This document shows positions 45,570-57,074 of a stretch of DNA of 64,000 nucleotides, piece after piece. The position numbers and the translations under genes are program-made. Origin of the DNA: Begonia masoniana. Its lineage: Eukaryota > Streptophyta > Magnoliopsida > Cucurbitales > Begoniaceae. Location of the stretch: contig CM039506.1 in assembly GCA_022432975.1 (NCBI GenBank), positions 12,847,506 to 12,911,505 on the forward strand, read 5' to 3'. Below the pieces are notes generated by a model. It saw nothing but the letters and a program-made list of their open reading frames with translations. It had not been told where the DNA came from and did not search any database. Numbering within the stretch: position 1 is the first letter of the stretch; each line of letters opens with the position of its first letter.

Positions 45570-47842
45570 TGTAACACCCGGTAATTTTACCGTGTAAATA
45601 TTCCTTGAATTATTAATCGGGAAATTATTTGCTATTAATACAACGTGTATTTTATTTGAATTGTTGTGATGCTTTACGGAAAGTGGGTTTCGGAGAAAAC
45701 CAAATCGTTGAACTAATTAACAAATTAGTTGGAAAACCAATGGAAGGGTAAAATAGGAAACCAATTAAGGTTGGTGGGAGGAAGCCAATGGATGATTGAC
45801 ACTTGGCAAGCTTGTTGAAGAAGCCATGCCTTTTCTCTTCCCTTCTTCCTCTCTTCTCTTCACTCCTACGTGAATCTCCTCTCTGTTTTCTCTCTTCCAG
45901 ACGAAGTGTGACCATTTTTCAGACTTCTTCTCCTCCTGTTTTCTTCCAATTTCTCTGTTACAGGTTAGTGAATCACCGAGGACTTATGTGCGAGACCTGT
46001 AACTCTTCGGACATCAGGTAAGTTCATGCGTATAAGTTGGCCTTTAAGGCCCTACAGCACAGAGATACTAGGTTTTGGTTTGGGTAGTTAGGTCGTAGGT
46101 TATGTTTTGAGTAAAACTTGTTCTGTTTCATGTTTGCTTTTATCCTGTCGCCTGTATTGTTAAGTTTAAGCACCGTATCTGTTCATGCATGCACGTTTTT
46201 CTTGAAAACCATGTAAATGTTTTTAAGCACCCGATTTGAAGTTATGAAAGATAAAAATGTGGAAGTAATATATGGTCAACTGTGGACGAGGACTGGCATC
46301 CTGTTATCCCTGTTAAGTACCTATTGTGTACTCCTGTTGCGCCAGCTCTTCTTCCCACTTGTACCTTCCTGTCTAGTGAAACGTAACGTAACGTAATGTA
46401 ATGTTCATGTATTTGAAAATGTTCATGCATAACATATGCATCACTGTATTTCATCTTCTTATTGAGCTCTAGGCTCATAGTTGAACTCCCTGTTGTAGAT
46501 ATGGATCCTCCAAATGAAGACTTTGTGCCTCAAGCTGATGAGTAGTGGAAGTTGGCGGATCGAGCTCATGGTGATTGGTTGCTGCAGTCAGACAAATGTT
46601 ATCCCTGTGAGAATGTATTTTTGAATGTTATGTCAAGTCCTGTATAGCTTTTGAAATTCTAAAAAAAAAAACGATGTATAGAATTCGTGTTGATGTTTTA
46701 AAACTTCTGTTTTGACAGTTGAATGTATGTATGTTTTGAAATATTCTGGAATTGCTTGGAATTTTCTCTTTTATGTTGTGCATGGAATATCTCTGGTTTT
46801 AGAGCTATCCATGCAATTTGATTTCTTAAGCTTCTGTCATGTTTTCTGATATGTCTAAAATTATGTTTTGAATCTGGTTGTTTTTTTTTTTTGGGATTTG
46901 AAGCTTTTATGCCTTCTGTTTTCATGCCTTCTGTTTTTAATGTCTTCCTGTTAAATATCGTCCATTTTGTCTGTAAAACAGTCGTCCACGTCTTCTGTGA
47001 AACAGTTGTTCATTCTGTTATGTGAACAGTCGTCCAAAGTTATCGTCCAAAGTTGCGGGCGATAACATCGTCCAAAGTCCATTCTTCCAATATGTTTCTG
47101 TCGTCCATACTGCCTCCAGTTTCTGTTGTCTATTTTGTCTTCGGTTTCTGTCTTCTATTTGGTTAAGTGTTATCGTCCACGATAACGTCGTCCAGAGTTT
47201 GCCTGTTATTTTAAACGTCCACGAACCCCTTTATCCACTGTTTTTTCCTTTGATTTTAAACGTCCATGGACTCCTGTGTCCACTGTTTTTGCCTTTGATT
47301 TTAAACGTCCACGGACTCTTATGTCCACTATTTTTGCCTTTTATTGTAAACGTCAACGGACTCCTGTGTCCACTGGTTTTGTCTTTTATTGTAAACGTCC
47401 ACTTACTTCTGTGTCCACTGTTTGCCTCTATTATTTTTAAACGTCCACATGTTTTTAAATGTCCACAGCTCCCGATTGTCCACGACTTCTGTCATCCACT
47501 GTAGCCTTCCATAGTATGTCTTCCAGTTTATGTTTCTCATTTTTTTTATTAAGTCTTCCACTGCATGTTGTCGTCTATTCTGTTTTTCCTATTTTAATTT
47601 CTCCCCGTCTTCCTGCACTCGTCCAGAGTACTCATCCAAGTTTTTAATATTCCTGTCTTTCTGTTTTTCTTCTGCCATTTATTTTGTGGTCCGACTTTAA
47701 ATATTTTTCAGTCTTCAATTCCAGAGAAGGTTTTCTCTGTGTAAGCTCTCTGTTAAATTTTAAAGGTTCACTATTCCGTTTTAAAAGTTCAAAAAAAAAA
47801 AATAGTCCACGTTTTAAAATGTCCAGTGTGAGGCTCGTCACA
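45570..47842. mobile_element. Solo LTR (gypsy-type)
   Basis: Begins TGTAACACCCGG and ends GGCTCGTCACA, flanked by the 5-bp duplication AAATT (45565-45569 and 47843-47847). No coding sequence or primer site inside. Its right half contains a 45-bp tandem repeat. Confidence 0.9.
47205..47450. repeat. 45-bp tandem repeat within the solo LTR
   Basis: About five copies of a roughly 45-bp unit starting AAACGTCCACGGACTCCTGT, with substitutions. Its length, divisible by three, produces a repetitive 160-codon reading frame at 47022-47504 that is not a gene. Confidence 0.85.
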
Positions 47843-47847
47843 AAATT

Positions 47848-49705
47848 AATTCCTACCTAATTCATCTACGATATAACCAACATTTAACTAAAATGTTGGG
47901 ATATTTTTCCTTTATATTGGATGATCGGTGAGGAAGAAAATCTCACCAACCATCTCACTCGTTCTGAAAATCAGAGAGCAATCAAGATAAGAAAACTTAC
48001 CTCGTCGAAAAACACCAACCTGGCCTCCGACTACCGCAAGCAGCACTAATTAGACCTTCGGTTGAACGTCCTCTGGCAAAAATGCCCTCAGCCGAGCCCT
48101 AATTTCGTGATAGACTCTGTCGGCCTCCATCAACAACCACCCGCGGCGTAAGTCTCCCTCGCTCGGTCTTCGTCTCTCTCATTCTCTCTGTCCTTCGCTC
48201 TCTCGACCTCACTCTCTGTCTTTCTCCTCTCGACAAAAGCACGTAGACGAAGGAGAAAAAAGAAAAAAAAAAGGAAGAGAGATTGGGTTTTTTAAAAGCC
48301 CAAACCAAATCGGTTCAACCCAGATCAAATTGATTCAGCCCAAACCGAACAGGCTTGCCAACTCGATCGGCACTACTCACTCAACTAGCACTGTTCATTC
48401 AGAATCGAACCAGGACTAGTCCAACCAAACAAAACTCGATCCGACCCAAATTTTGAACCGACCCGAATTTCATCCCAATCGACCTGAACCGATCCAAAAA
48501 TATACCAATAAGGAATTTCTACCTAAATACTTGTGAAATTGATTTATTAAAGTAGGAAAATAATATTAAGAATTTTATTTAGTTAGAAAAATTCCTAGAG
48601 GTTGTCAAAAATCGACTCGATTCGACCCCTGATCACACGTAAGGAAATTATGCCCAAACTCTGTCAAAATTGGATTTATTTAAATAGAAATTTGATATCA
48701 AGATTTTAATTAAACAAGATATTATTGAAATATTGGATATTGGAAAAATCTCGATAACCCTAATCGCTCGGAGTCCAAGTAAGTGAAAATACCGTTTTCA
48801 ATGTTTTGGCTATGGCCCTGCATCACAAAAGTTTATATTATTTTCTTATAACTGATTTCAAACACATTACTAATATTTGAGCACACATATTTAGACATTG
48901 ACTTAGATTAGTATAAAGATAAAATTGATAGGACATATTGTATGCGTATGAAAATGATGAAATTGACAAAAAATACGTGATAGCAAAAGATTGAACGACA
49001 ATGAGATGGTGAGCTTGAACGTATGAAATGACGTAAGATATGTGATAGCAAAAATCTGAATGACAATGAGATGGTGAGTTTGAACATATGATTACGTTGG
49101 TACTGACGTGATAGCAAAAGTCTGAACGATAATGAGATGACTAAGTCTAAGGTTGGGAAATGTGTACCAACCAGTCTGTAATCAGGATTCAATAAAAGTA
49201 AATGTTAATTTTGACACTTGCACGTATTTTTATTTTCTGAGTTAAATATCATAGTATGTATAATTTTGTGATGTAGGTGAGTTTTTGTCTGAGGAAGAAA
49301 TGCATGTGAACGAGAACCCTCTAGAGGCAAGCGAGCATATAGTAGAAGTAGAAAATATTTTTGGAAAGGAATTGAATTAATATGTTTCAGTCTTTCGAAA
49401 GTGTTTCAGGTTTTATTTAAGTTGGGATAAATTATGTCGAATATATTAAAGTTTTATGAACTGTATTAATTCCGTATATATTTCAATTTTTGACAAGATA
49501 TTTAATGTTTCAAATTTCAAAGCTTCCGCACATTTAATATTTCAGTTACTATTTAAAAGGAATAGGTTTTCAATATTTTTAATTTAGGGTCTTAACATTC
49601 GAATTTTATAAATCTATTTTGGGGAAAAATTTTAGGGTTTTTGGAATTAAGGTTTCAAATTGGAGAAATCAAATTAGGGATTTTCAAATTTGGGGCGTTA
49701 GAGTT
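47848..49705 (+). other. Probable 5' LTR region of the outer gypsy element
   Basis: Directly precedes a tRNA-Met primer site, so at least its right part should be an LTR ending near GGGGCGTTAGA (49692-49702). The left boundary could not be set and may lie before the solo LTR at 45570. It contains three copies of a 65-66-bp repeat around GTGATAGCAAAA (48977, 49042, 49108). No gene is supported. Confidence 0.45.
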
Positions 49706-49904
49706 TGGTATCAGAGCACTAGGTTTTTACAATAGTTCTGTAGACTTATCTATATGCTCACGTGCACTTGGAAGATTATCGATCAGCAAGAAAGTCTATA
49801 TTAAAAATTATATTTTGATAAAAGTATATTAGATAATTTTATAGTACATTTTAAAGTAGTATATAAAGATAGATTTCTTAAATTAAAGTCCTGGTGATGT
49901 AGAC

Positions 49905-51390
49905 TATGGCCAATCGTAGAGGAAATAAAAATAAAAATAGAAATGATATGGATGTTATACTTGATCGAATGATGGGCATAATGGAACAGCTGGCTCACAG
50001 CGACCCAAGCAATTAATACACAAGCCCAGATTCCTAATAGGCCCCGAAATGCTGACACTCACTTTGACAGATTTCGAAGATTGGATCTTCCAATTTCTAA
50101 TAGAAATTTGGCGAATATGGTAGCCGCAGACAATTGGATAAGGACTATCATGGAGATTTTTTAGCATGCCAAGATTTTTGAAGAAGAGAAAGTAGATTGC
50201 GCATCTTCTATGTTCTGAATGGAGGCACGTTACTGGTGGGATTCAGTGAAAATAATGCATTCAGTCACCACCATGACCTGAAAAAAATTTCAAGAGTTAT
50301 TCAACGAGAAGTACTTTACGGACTCCATGATGGATGCGAAGGTAGAAGAATTCATGACTCTTAAACAGACAGGAAGTGTGATGGATTATTTGCACAAGTT
50401 TGAGCAACTATCTTGTTATGCTCCTCATATTGCTGGTAACGAGACTATGAAGATGAAAAGATTCATCCAAGGATTAAGAGCGGAGATACAAAAAGATATC
50501 CGTCTTATTACCTCCAAGAACTCTTCGTTTGCATTTGTGGTGGAGAAAACATTGTGTGCAGAGTAAGGAGAAAAGGAAGTCAACAGAGCTCAATAGTTTA
50601 CAAAAAGGTACAGTTATTCAACTCAGACTGTCAGGAGTAAAAATCCGCAACAGCAATGGACTGGATCTAAGAGTCCCATGATCAGTGAACTTGTTGAAGG
50701 ACCTTCCAAGTATGTAAAAAGGGAGTCCACTACGATATCAAATGTGCATGTATGTCCCTCATGCAAGAAGACACATTTTGAAGAGTGTCGCATTCAGACT
50801 AATGCTTGTTTTAAGTGCAGTCAACATAGACATTATATTAAGGACTGTCCAATGAATGTCAGAGAACAACCAAAGACGACTGCCAGAATTTTTGTCATGA
50901 CCAAGAATGAAGCTGAAGGAAATGCATATGTTGTGACAGGTTGAATTTTTATTTCTTGCATATTAATTGACTATGGAGCTACACACTCTTTTATATCCCT
51001 TGAACATGTTAAAAAGTTAGAAATCAAAGTAAAATACCTAGAGTATAAATTGGGAGTAGCCACACCTTCGAGCAAAATTATGATTTCCGACTCTATTATT
51101 AGAAGGTGCGAAGTGTGTATTGAGGAAAATCAACTAGAAGTTGATTTAATTATTTTGACAATGTACGATTACGACATTATCCTTGGAATGGATTGGCTTA
51201 CCAAGCATTATCCGACTATTGATTGTCGCAAGAAGATAGTAAATTTTCAATTGCTTGAAAAAGAGTCATTTTCTTTCTATGAAGATTCTAAAGGTTTAAC
51301 AGTTCCAGTAATATCAGCTATGTGAGCTCGGAGATTATTAAATTCTGGATGCATTGAAATTCTGACTAGTGCTATATGTTATGAACTTAA
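49905..51390 (+). pseudogene. Gypsy gag-protease remnant (+)
   Basis: ATG at 49905 opens MANRRGNKNKNRND and meets a stop near 50014. In another frame (50327 onward) come VEEFMTLKQTGSVMDYLHKF and GLRAEIQKDIRL of the retrotransposon gag domain, a CCHC knuckle CFKCSQHRHYIKDC (about 50807-50848) and a pepsin-like protease part with IDYGATHSFIS and LGMDWLTKHYPTIDC. The protease has Tyr where the usual catalytic DSG serine stands. Several stops and at least one frameshift make it non-functional. Confidence 0.88.
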
Positions 51391-51395
51391 TGGAG

Positions 51396-54207
51396 TGACA
51401 TGGTGGCCCTTAGAAAAAGGGTCGTGTAACCCACAAATAAGGCCCAAAAGTGCTCGGGTGAAAGTGTGCACAAATCCGAGGAGAAAAAGTAACAAAATGG
51501 AAAGGAAAATGCAAATGAGTGAGAGTGGTTAGTGTGTGTTAAGTGGCCGAGAATGGGAGGTTAGAATGCCATTAAATGTAAAGAAAATAGAAACAAAGAT
51601 GAAGGTGATATGTGTGTGTGAAAATCCGTGAAGAATGTTAAGGAGATGAAGAGAAATGCATGAAAAATAAAGTGAAGTGTGTGAGAGTGAGATGGTCGAA
51701 AATGAAGGGTGTAAGGTGTGTGAAAATGTGATGGAAATGAACTACCATTGGTGGACCCGATGAGCTATCTTACGTTGAGCTCTCGGGTGCACATTTTCTC
51801 GGAGTAAAACAACCACCGTAGGCCTAGGTTTTCTTCCTCGAAGCCCTTAACTCTCAAGAGAGCAAGGTGAGAGAAAATAAGAGTTACCCTAGCAACCTTA
51901 AGCTAGGATAACAATGGAGGACTTCTCCACTCAATTCAAGAATCGAGGAACACCCAAAGAGCTTCTAACACTCGGTTAGGAAAATAGGAATTTTATAAAA
52001 ATGGGCAAAAGTTCCATACACACACTAATGCTATGCTTAAATAGGAAATCCTAGGGTGGATGATTGGGTTTGGCAAGAATTGGAGGATGAATTTGGACCA
52101 TTAGATGCAAGGTAATCAGCGTCCATGGAGGAAGGCATCCGCGCGCGCGCTGCTGAGTGGTGGGCTCTGCTGCACGCCAATCGTGCTGTCCAGATCGCCA
52201 GCGACATACGCCATCATTGGTGAAGAGGAGCGGTCCATGGGCGCGCCATCCGAAGGTCCAGAAGCTATCCTGTGCTCGACTATCAGCGGCCCAAATCATG
52301 CTCCGTGCGCGCGCCAGATCAACGACCAGAAGCAGCTGCCCGCGAGCGCTAACACGCTGGTGCTCTGCCCGTGCCTCACGCTGCTGCTCTGCACGCGCTA
52401 GCTGGACGATGGTGATGAAGGCCAAGCCATCTCTTGATCAAAGGATGAAATTTTGCCAACTCTTTGATCCATGTTGTCACTAACACTTGTGCCTGCAAAA
52501 TCTATACCTTAAGAGTGGGCTCTTCTTTAGGCCAAGGCTTCCTTTGAGTCCAATTTGTAGAGTAAACAATTAATAAGTGTTGAAAGGCTCTTTAACTTGG
52601 ATGGTCAAATCTTCAACCCATCATCCACCAATATACATCTAACCCTAACCACACAATCTAATGCATGATGCAAATATAATAATCCATACAAAAATGCTAG
52701 AGTATGCCAAATGAGTTCAAAACCAAAAAGTACATGATGACCTGAAAATGAGCGAGTTATCACCCAAAGAGTAAGGGTTGCTCACTGGTCAACTAACCCG
52801 AGAGCAATAAAATGTATGAGTAGAAATGAAAAGGTTAAAATGCTCGAAATGAAACGATTTCTTCAGACGAAATGAAGCTAAGAGATGGAAGATGAAGTAC
52901 GTGTAAAGTGGTGATAGTGTTTTGTGAAGAAAAATAAAGAAAATGATAAAACCCTGAACCGGCCGATAGAGGTATTGAGTTACCTCTCGGCTAATGCTTC
53001 TTCCAAGGAAGAAGACCGGTATTTGGGAATGGTGTGACCTTCTCTTATGATTCCAGCACCAAGGTGACTTGGAATAGAGTAAGGAGTAAGAGCTTTCAAG
53101 CCACCACACGCTTGGAAGCAATGGAGGTTCTCTCCAATCGGTTTAAGCGAACCGATACTTACCTTGGGCACCAACCCTTGGTGGGATTTCCAATGGCACC
53201 AACCCTTGGAAGAAGACTTTCTCTAGACACTAGTCTAAATGAAATACCTCAATTGTATTAAGTTTGGTAAAAGACCCATACAATGGTCAAGTGTCATGCT
53301 TAAATAAAGATCCTAGGGTAGCTAGGGTTTTACAAGTTTGAATGTGAACCGTTGGATGAGTGTGATGATGGATGGCCAAGATGATTTGTGCTTGTGCTTT
53401 ATCCAATGGTGAGGCTTCCTCCCTTGCAAATGTCATCAAGCATCCTCATTGTGCCACATCATCAATCCTTGTGAGCACTACCTTTTGTCCTTGCTTCTTC
53501 ATCCAATGGTGAGGCTTCCTCCCTTGCAAATGTCATCAAGTGCCCTTCTTGTGCCACGTCATCAATCTTTGTGTCCACTACCAATTATTCTTTATGTGCT
53601 TCTTCTCCCTTTTGTCTTCTAATGGGTTGGGCCTCCCACATCAAAATGATTCACTTTAATCTAAATTAGCTACCCACCATACAACTCTAAGGGTTAATGG
53701 TTTTTGCCAAAACATAAAATAAAACTAATGTTTGTTTAAAGAAAACCAACGGAAAATAAATTACAAGATTTGTCTCCGGGAAGACAAATTCCCGCTTCTG
53801 CTAATCCAGCCGATTAGTTTCATCCCGTGCATCCCAAGAGGTTAAGTGATGAGGTTGATCCTTGCCATGTGAATTGGGCCTCCGCTCCAAGCCTTCATTG
53901 AGTCCATTACCTACAAAAGAAATAAAGTTATTAGTAAGCAAGTAATAAGTAGTATGAGCTTTGGATATGGATTGGGCCTTAGTCTTGGGTTGGGCTTTTT
54001 GGGCCTGTTGGCACATCAGTACATTAATTCATGGGTCGAGAAGACAAATTCTCATGGGCAAAGTGGTTCTCTCTCCCAAGTGCTCCAAATGAGGTCTCCA
54101 ACGAGATCAACTTCCTACAAGAAAAGAAATTACATCCATTAGTAAAAATGCTAAGTAATTTATGGGCCTTGGACATTGATCTATCTTTGGGCCTCCTTGG
54201 CACATCA
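51396..54207 (-). repeat. 3' LTR of the inner gypsy element (left end)
   Basis: Contains a 1284-bp solo LTR plus its 5-bp duplication; without them it is about 1523 bp. A GC-rich stretch at 52135-52400 (GCGCGCGCGC near 52140) stands out from the AT-rich surroundings and is shared with the right LTR. Open frames there are by-products of base composition. Confidence 0.9.
52735..54018. mobile_element. Solo LTR nested in the 3' LTR
   Basis: Begins TGATGACCTGAAAATG, ends GTTGGCACATCA, with the duplication GTACA (52730-52734 and 54019-54023). The right LTR of the host element shows the empty site. Its last 10 bases or so match the end of the host LTR, suggesting related families. A two-copy 100-bp tandem repeat (units from ATCCAATGGTGAGGC at 53401 and 53501) lies inside. 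Confidence 0.92.
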
Positions 54208-54216
54208 TCCCCTCTG

Positions 54217-54539
54217 GGTGGCTGAGGATTTGACCTCAAATCCATTGATTCAGTCACCTATTCAAGAGTCCCAATATCAACGAGAGGAATCAAAACTTGG
54301 GCACTAATGATGGATGATAAGGATGTTATTGTGAATCGAGTGGCCTTAAAATTTCTTTAGCAAGGGTGGTAAGATTGAATTCGTGAGCTACTTGCGATTA
54401 TTCAGTGATGGGATGAAAGTTTCCAAAGTAGTCGAATTCGGCATGTTGCACTAGTGGGTCTCCATTATAATCTTTTGACCAAAGGAGTAGTCGATTTGTC
54501 CTTAAGACCCTAAATGCAAGCTTTCCATTTAATTGAACA
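54217..54539 (-). other. 3' internal region of the inner gypsy element
   Basis: Non-coding remainder of the internal domain between the polypurine tract and the solo LTR insertion site. No domain is recognised. Confidence 0.5.
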
Positions 54540-54544
54540 TTGTC

Positions 54545-57069
54545 TGTAACACTTGAGAATTTTTTGTAACGCACGTATGTCTTAGATTAAACGGTTAGGA
54601 GAGGTTAATGTTGAGTGATAAGGGGATTGGAATTAAGTCATGCAACGGAAGAGAAATGGTTTGACAATTCAAATCAAAACACTTTGAAAAGTCAAAGGCA
54701 TGAACCAATCAAAATGTAGTAAAATCTAATGAAATTGTGGTGAACTTAGAGGCTTTCACGTTGGTTGCTATTGGGGGGAAAAAGTGAGGGTGAATTGGTA
54801 ATTTCAAAAGGGAATTAAATGCATAAAAGGTAAAGGAAATTATGGTTTAAATTAGGTTTTCTCTTCTCTTCTTCTTCATTTTCGATTCCCTCTTCTTCTC
54901 CACCATAGCTGACGATTCTCCTCCCCCCTTTCTTCCATTCCTCAAGTGATTTAAGTGATTTAAGGTAAGAAAGTATGAGTTTTGGTTTTTATGCAAGTAG
55001 GTGTTGATTGTTGATGATTTTGAAGGGTATTGAGTGTTTTTGGTTAGGGTTTGGAAACCCTAACCATGAATTCCGAATTTTGGTTTCCAAAGTTGGTTTT
55101 CTTTCCAAATTGGTTACTTTAATTATTAAATATGTTAGTTTAAGTTAATTGAGTAGTTAAATGGAAGATTGGAGGAGTGTTCCACAAAAACGGTTTAAGA
55201 ACATTATGGGCGCCGATTCTGTTGGGGGAATTTCGGTTTGACCAATGTGTTTGTTTGATGGATTTAAGTATTTAAATCGATAGTAGACGTGTAAGGGTTT
55301 CTGAATTGGGGTGGCACGTTGAATTCCGTTGAAAAATGAGAGAGTTATGACCGTTTGCAGTTTGACGGTCAAAATTGTACAAAAATTGGGTTTTTGGGTT
55401 TTAATATTGAAATGTGTTTAGGTGTTGGTTAGTTTTAGGTTTCAGAAGTTGTGTAGATTTTATTGATGGTTTATCAAGCTAAGTTTTGTTATTTTAGGTT
55501 AGTCGGACGAGTGATTTGACCGGTAGAAGTGTGCAAGCAGAAGCCGAGCGTTCAGGTAAGTATTGGGTGTTATCCTTTCGTCTTCGGGCCTACACCACAA
55601 GACGGTAGGGTTTATTTGTAATTGTTTTACTTCGTGTACATTGAGTTATTGTTTTGCTTAGTGTTGTGTTGCATTGTTTGGCCGTGTGGTGTTGTGTTGT
55701 CATGTTGGGTTGTGTCATGTTGTTGAGTGCGTTGTGTGTTGTCTTGCATTGTTTGGCGTGGTAGTCTGTGAAAGACTAAGGCACTTCGGTACGGGCAACT
55801 AAGGCATCCTTTCGGGTGCGGGCAACTAGTATTGTTTGGTCGTGTTGTCGTGTTGTGTTAAGTCGGTTTGTTGAGTTTCATTGGGATGTTATGTGATAGT
55901 CGGTTAAAGAGTAAGGCATCTTTCGATGCAGGCAGTTTTCTTAGAGTTGTGTTGTGTTGTCGTGTTGAGTGGTGTTGTATTGTTGTGTTAGAGTTGGGTG
56001 TGGGTGTGTGTGCATTGTGCTTGTTTATATTTGTTATCCCTACTTGCTAAGCGTAAGCTTACGTGTGTGTGTATGTTCTGTGGTGTAGGTGACGGAGCAT
56101 TTACAGGTGAGCTTGAGAGCAATGATCAGAACTAGGAGCAGTCGGAGATCCACGGAGCTCGCCGGTGCAGGCCAATTGTTGGGGCGCTTTGACCTAGTCC
56201 TTGGGGTGTGGTTTGTATTGCAGTTGTGGAGGTTTATGGTTAGTTTTGTGAGAAATGTGTTGGTTACTTGGAGTTAGGATTGAGGTGTGTATGTTTGGAT
56301 ATGTTTGGATTTGTGGTGTTAGCTTGGTTATTTTGTTTTGGTGTATATAGTACTTGTATTTGGTTGACTTGGAGTTTAAATGTCGTTTCTTTTCAGGTTT
56401 TTGGTTTTATAAAAACTTTAGGTGTTATGCCATCCGTTTTGATTTAAAACAAACAACGTCGGGTTTAAGTTAGCTATTTTTATTAATATCTGTTTGAAGT
56501 CGGTTTTCTAAATTTTTACGGGATTTGAAGATTTAAGTGTCGGGGAGGTATGGTTAAAGTTTCGTGATTTTTGGACATGTTCGGGGTGGTGAAATGTGAA
56601 GGAAAGTGAGGGAAGGTCAAATTGGGCATTTTTGAGTGTTTTGGGTGAGAAAAACCCGAGTCGGCCCGATCGATCGGGCCCGGGGCGCGATCGATCGAGG
56701 TCGGGGTGTTTTTGGGTGAAAATAGTCCGAGCAGGCCCGATCGATCGGGCAAAAAGCACGATCGATCGCAGCTGGGCACGCTCGGGGCGCGCCCAGCGCG
56801 CGCACGGCGCCCAGCGCGGCGCCGAGCGCTCCTTTGAGTCCGAATTTCATTTTTTTCTGAAATTTTCCCAATTTCTACGATGTTTTGACCCGACATTTTC
56901 CGACGTATTTTAAACGTATTTTGGGCCCATTTTCCAATGAATTTTGAGGGTTCGAAAAAAACTCGAAAACGAGTCATAAAATTTACGAAAACTATTTTAA
57001 ACGATGTTTTAATCGCGGGTTTGATTTGCAAACGTAGCGTTCCGAGCCGGGCCGGTTCGGGGCGTTACA
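54545..57069. mobile_element. Solo LTR nested in the inner gypsy internal region
   Basis: Begins TGTAACACTTGAG and ends GGGGCGTTACA, with the duplication TTGTC (54540-54544 and 57070-57074). No coding sequence. It carries G/T-rich TTGTGTTG runs at 55640-56000 and a pair of GATCGATC palindrome units at 56665-56771. Confidence 0.93.
56665..56771. repeat. Duplicated GATCGATC palindromes
   Basis: CCCGATCGATCGGG occurs at 56665-56678 and again at 56736-56749, each followed about 20 bases later by another GATCGATC core (near 56686 and 56758). The unit length is about 71 bp, in a locally very GC-rich stretch. Confidence 0.9.
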
Positions 57070-57074
57070 TTGTC

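Noticed and set aside
47022..47504. 160-codon frame with 15-residue repeats rich in Leu/Pro
   Set aside because: Arises from the 45-bp tandem repeat inside a solo LTR bounded by a target duplication; no domain or start context.
52105..52483. Overlapping GC-rich frames, repeated at 61203-61478
   Set aside because: Both lie in the paired LTRs of the inner gypsy element; composition, not protein conservation, keeps them open.
56508..57031. Arg/Pro-rich frames on both strands
   Set aside because: Located in the GC-rich palindrome part of a solo LTR; no conserved domain.
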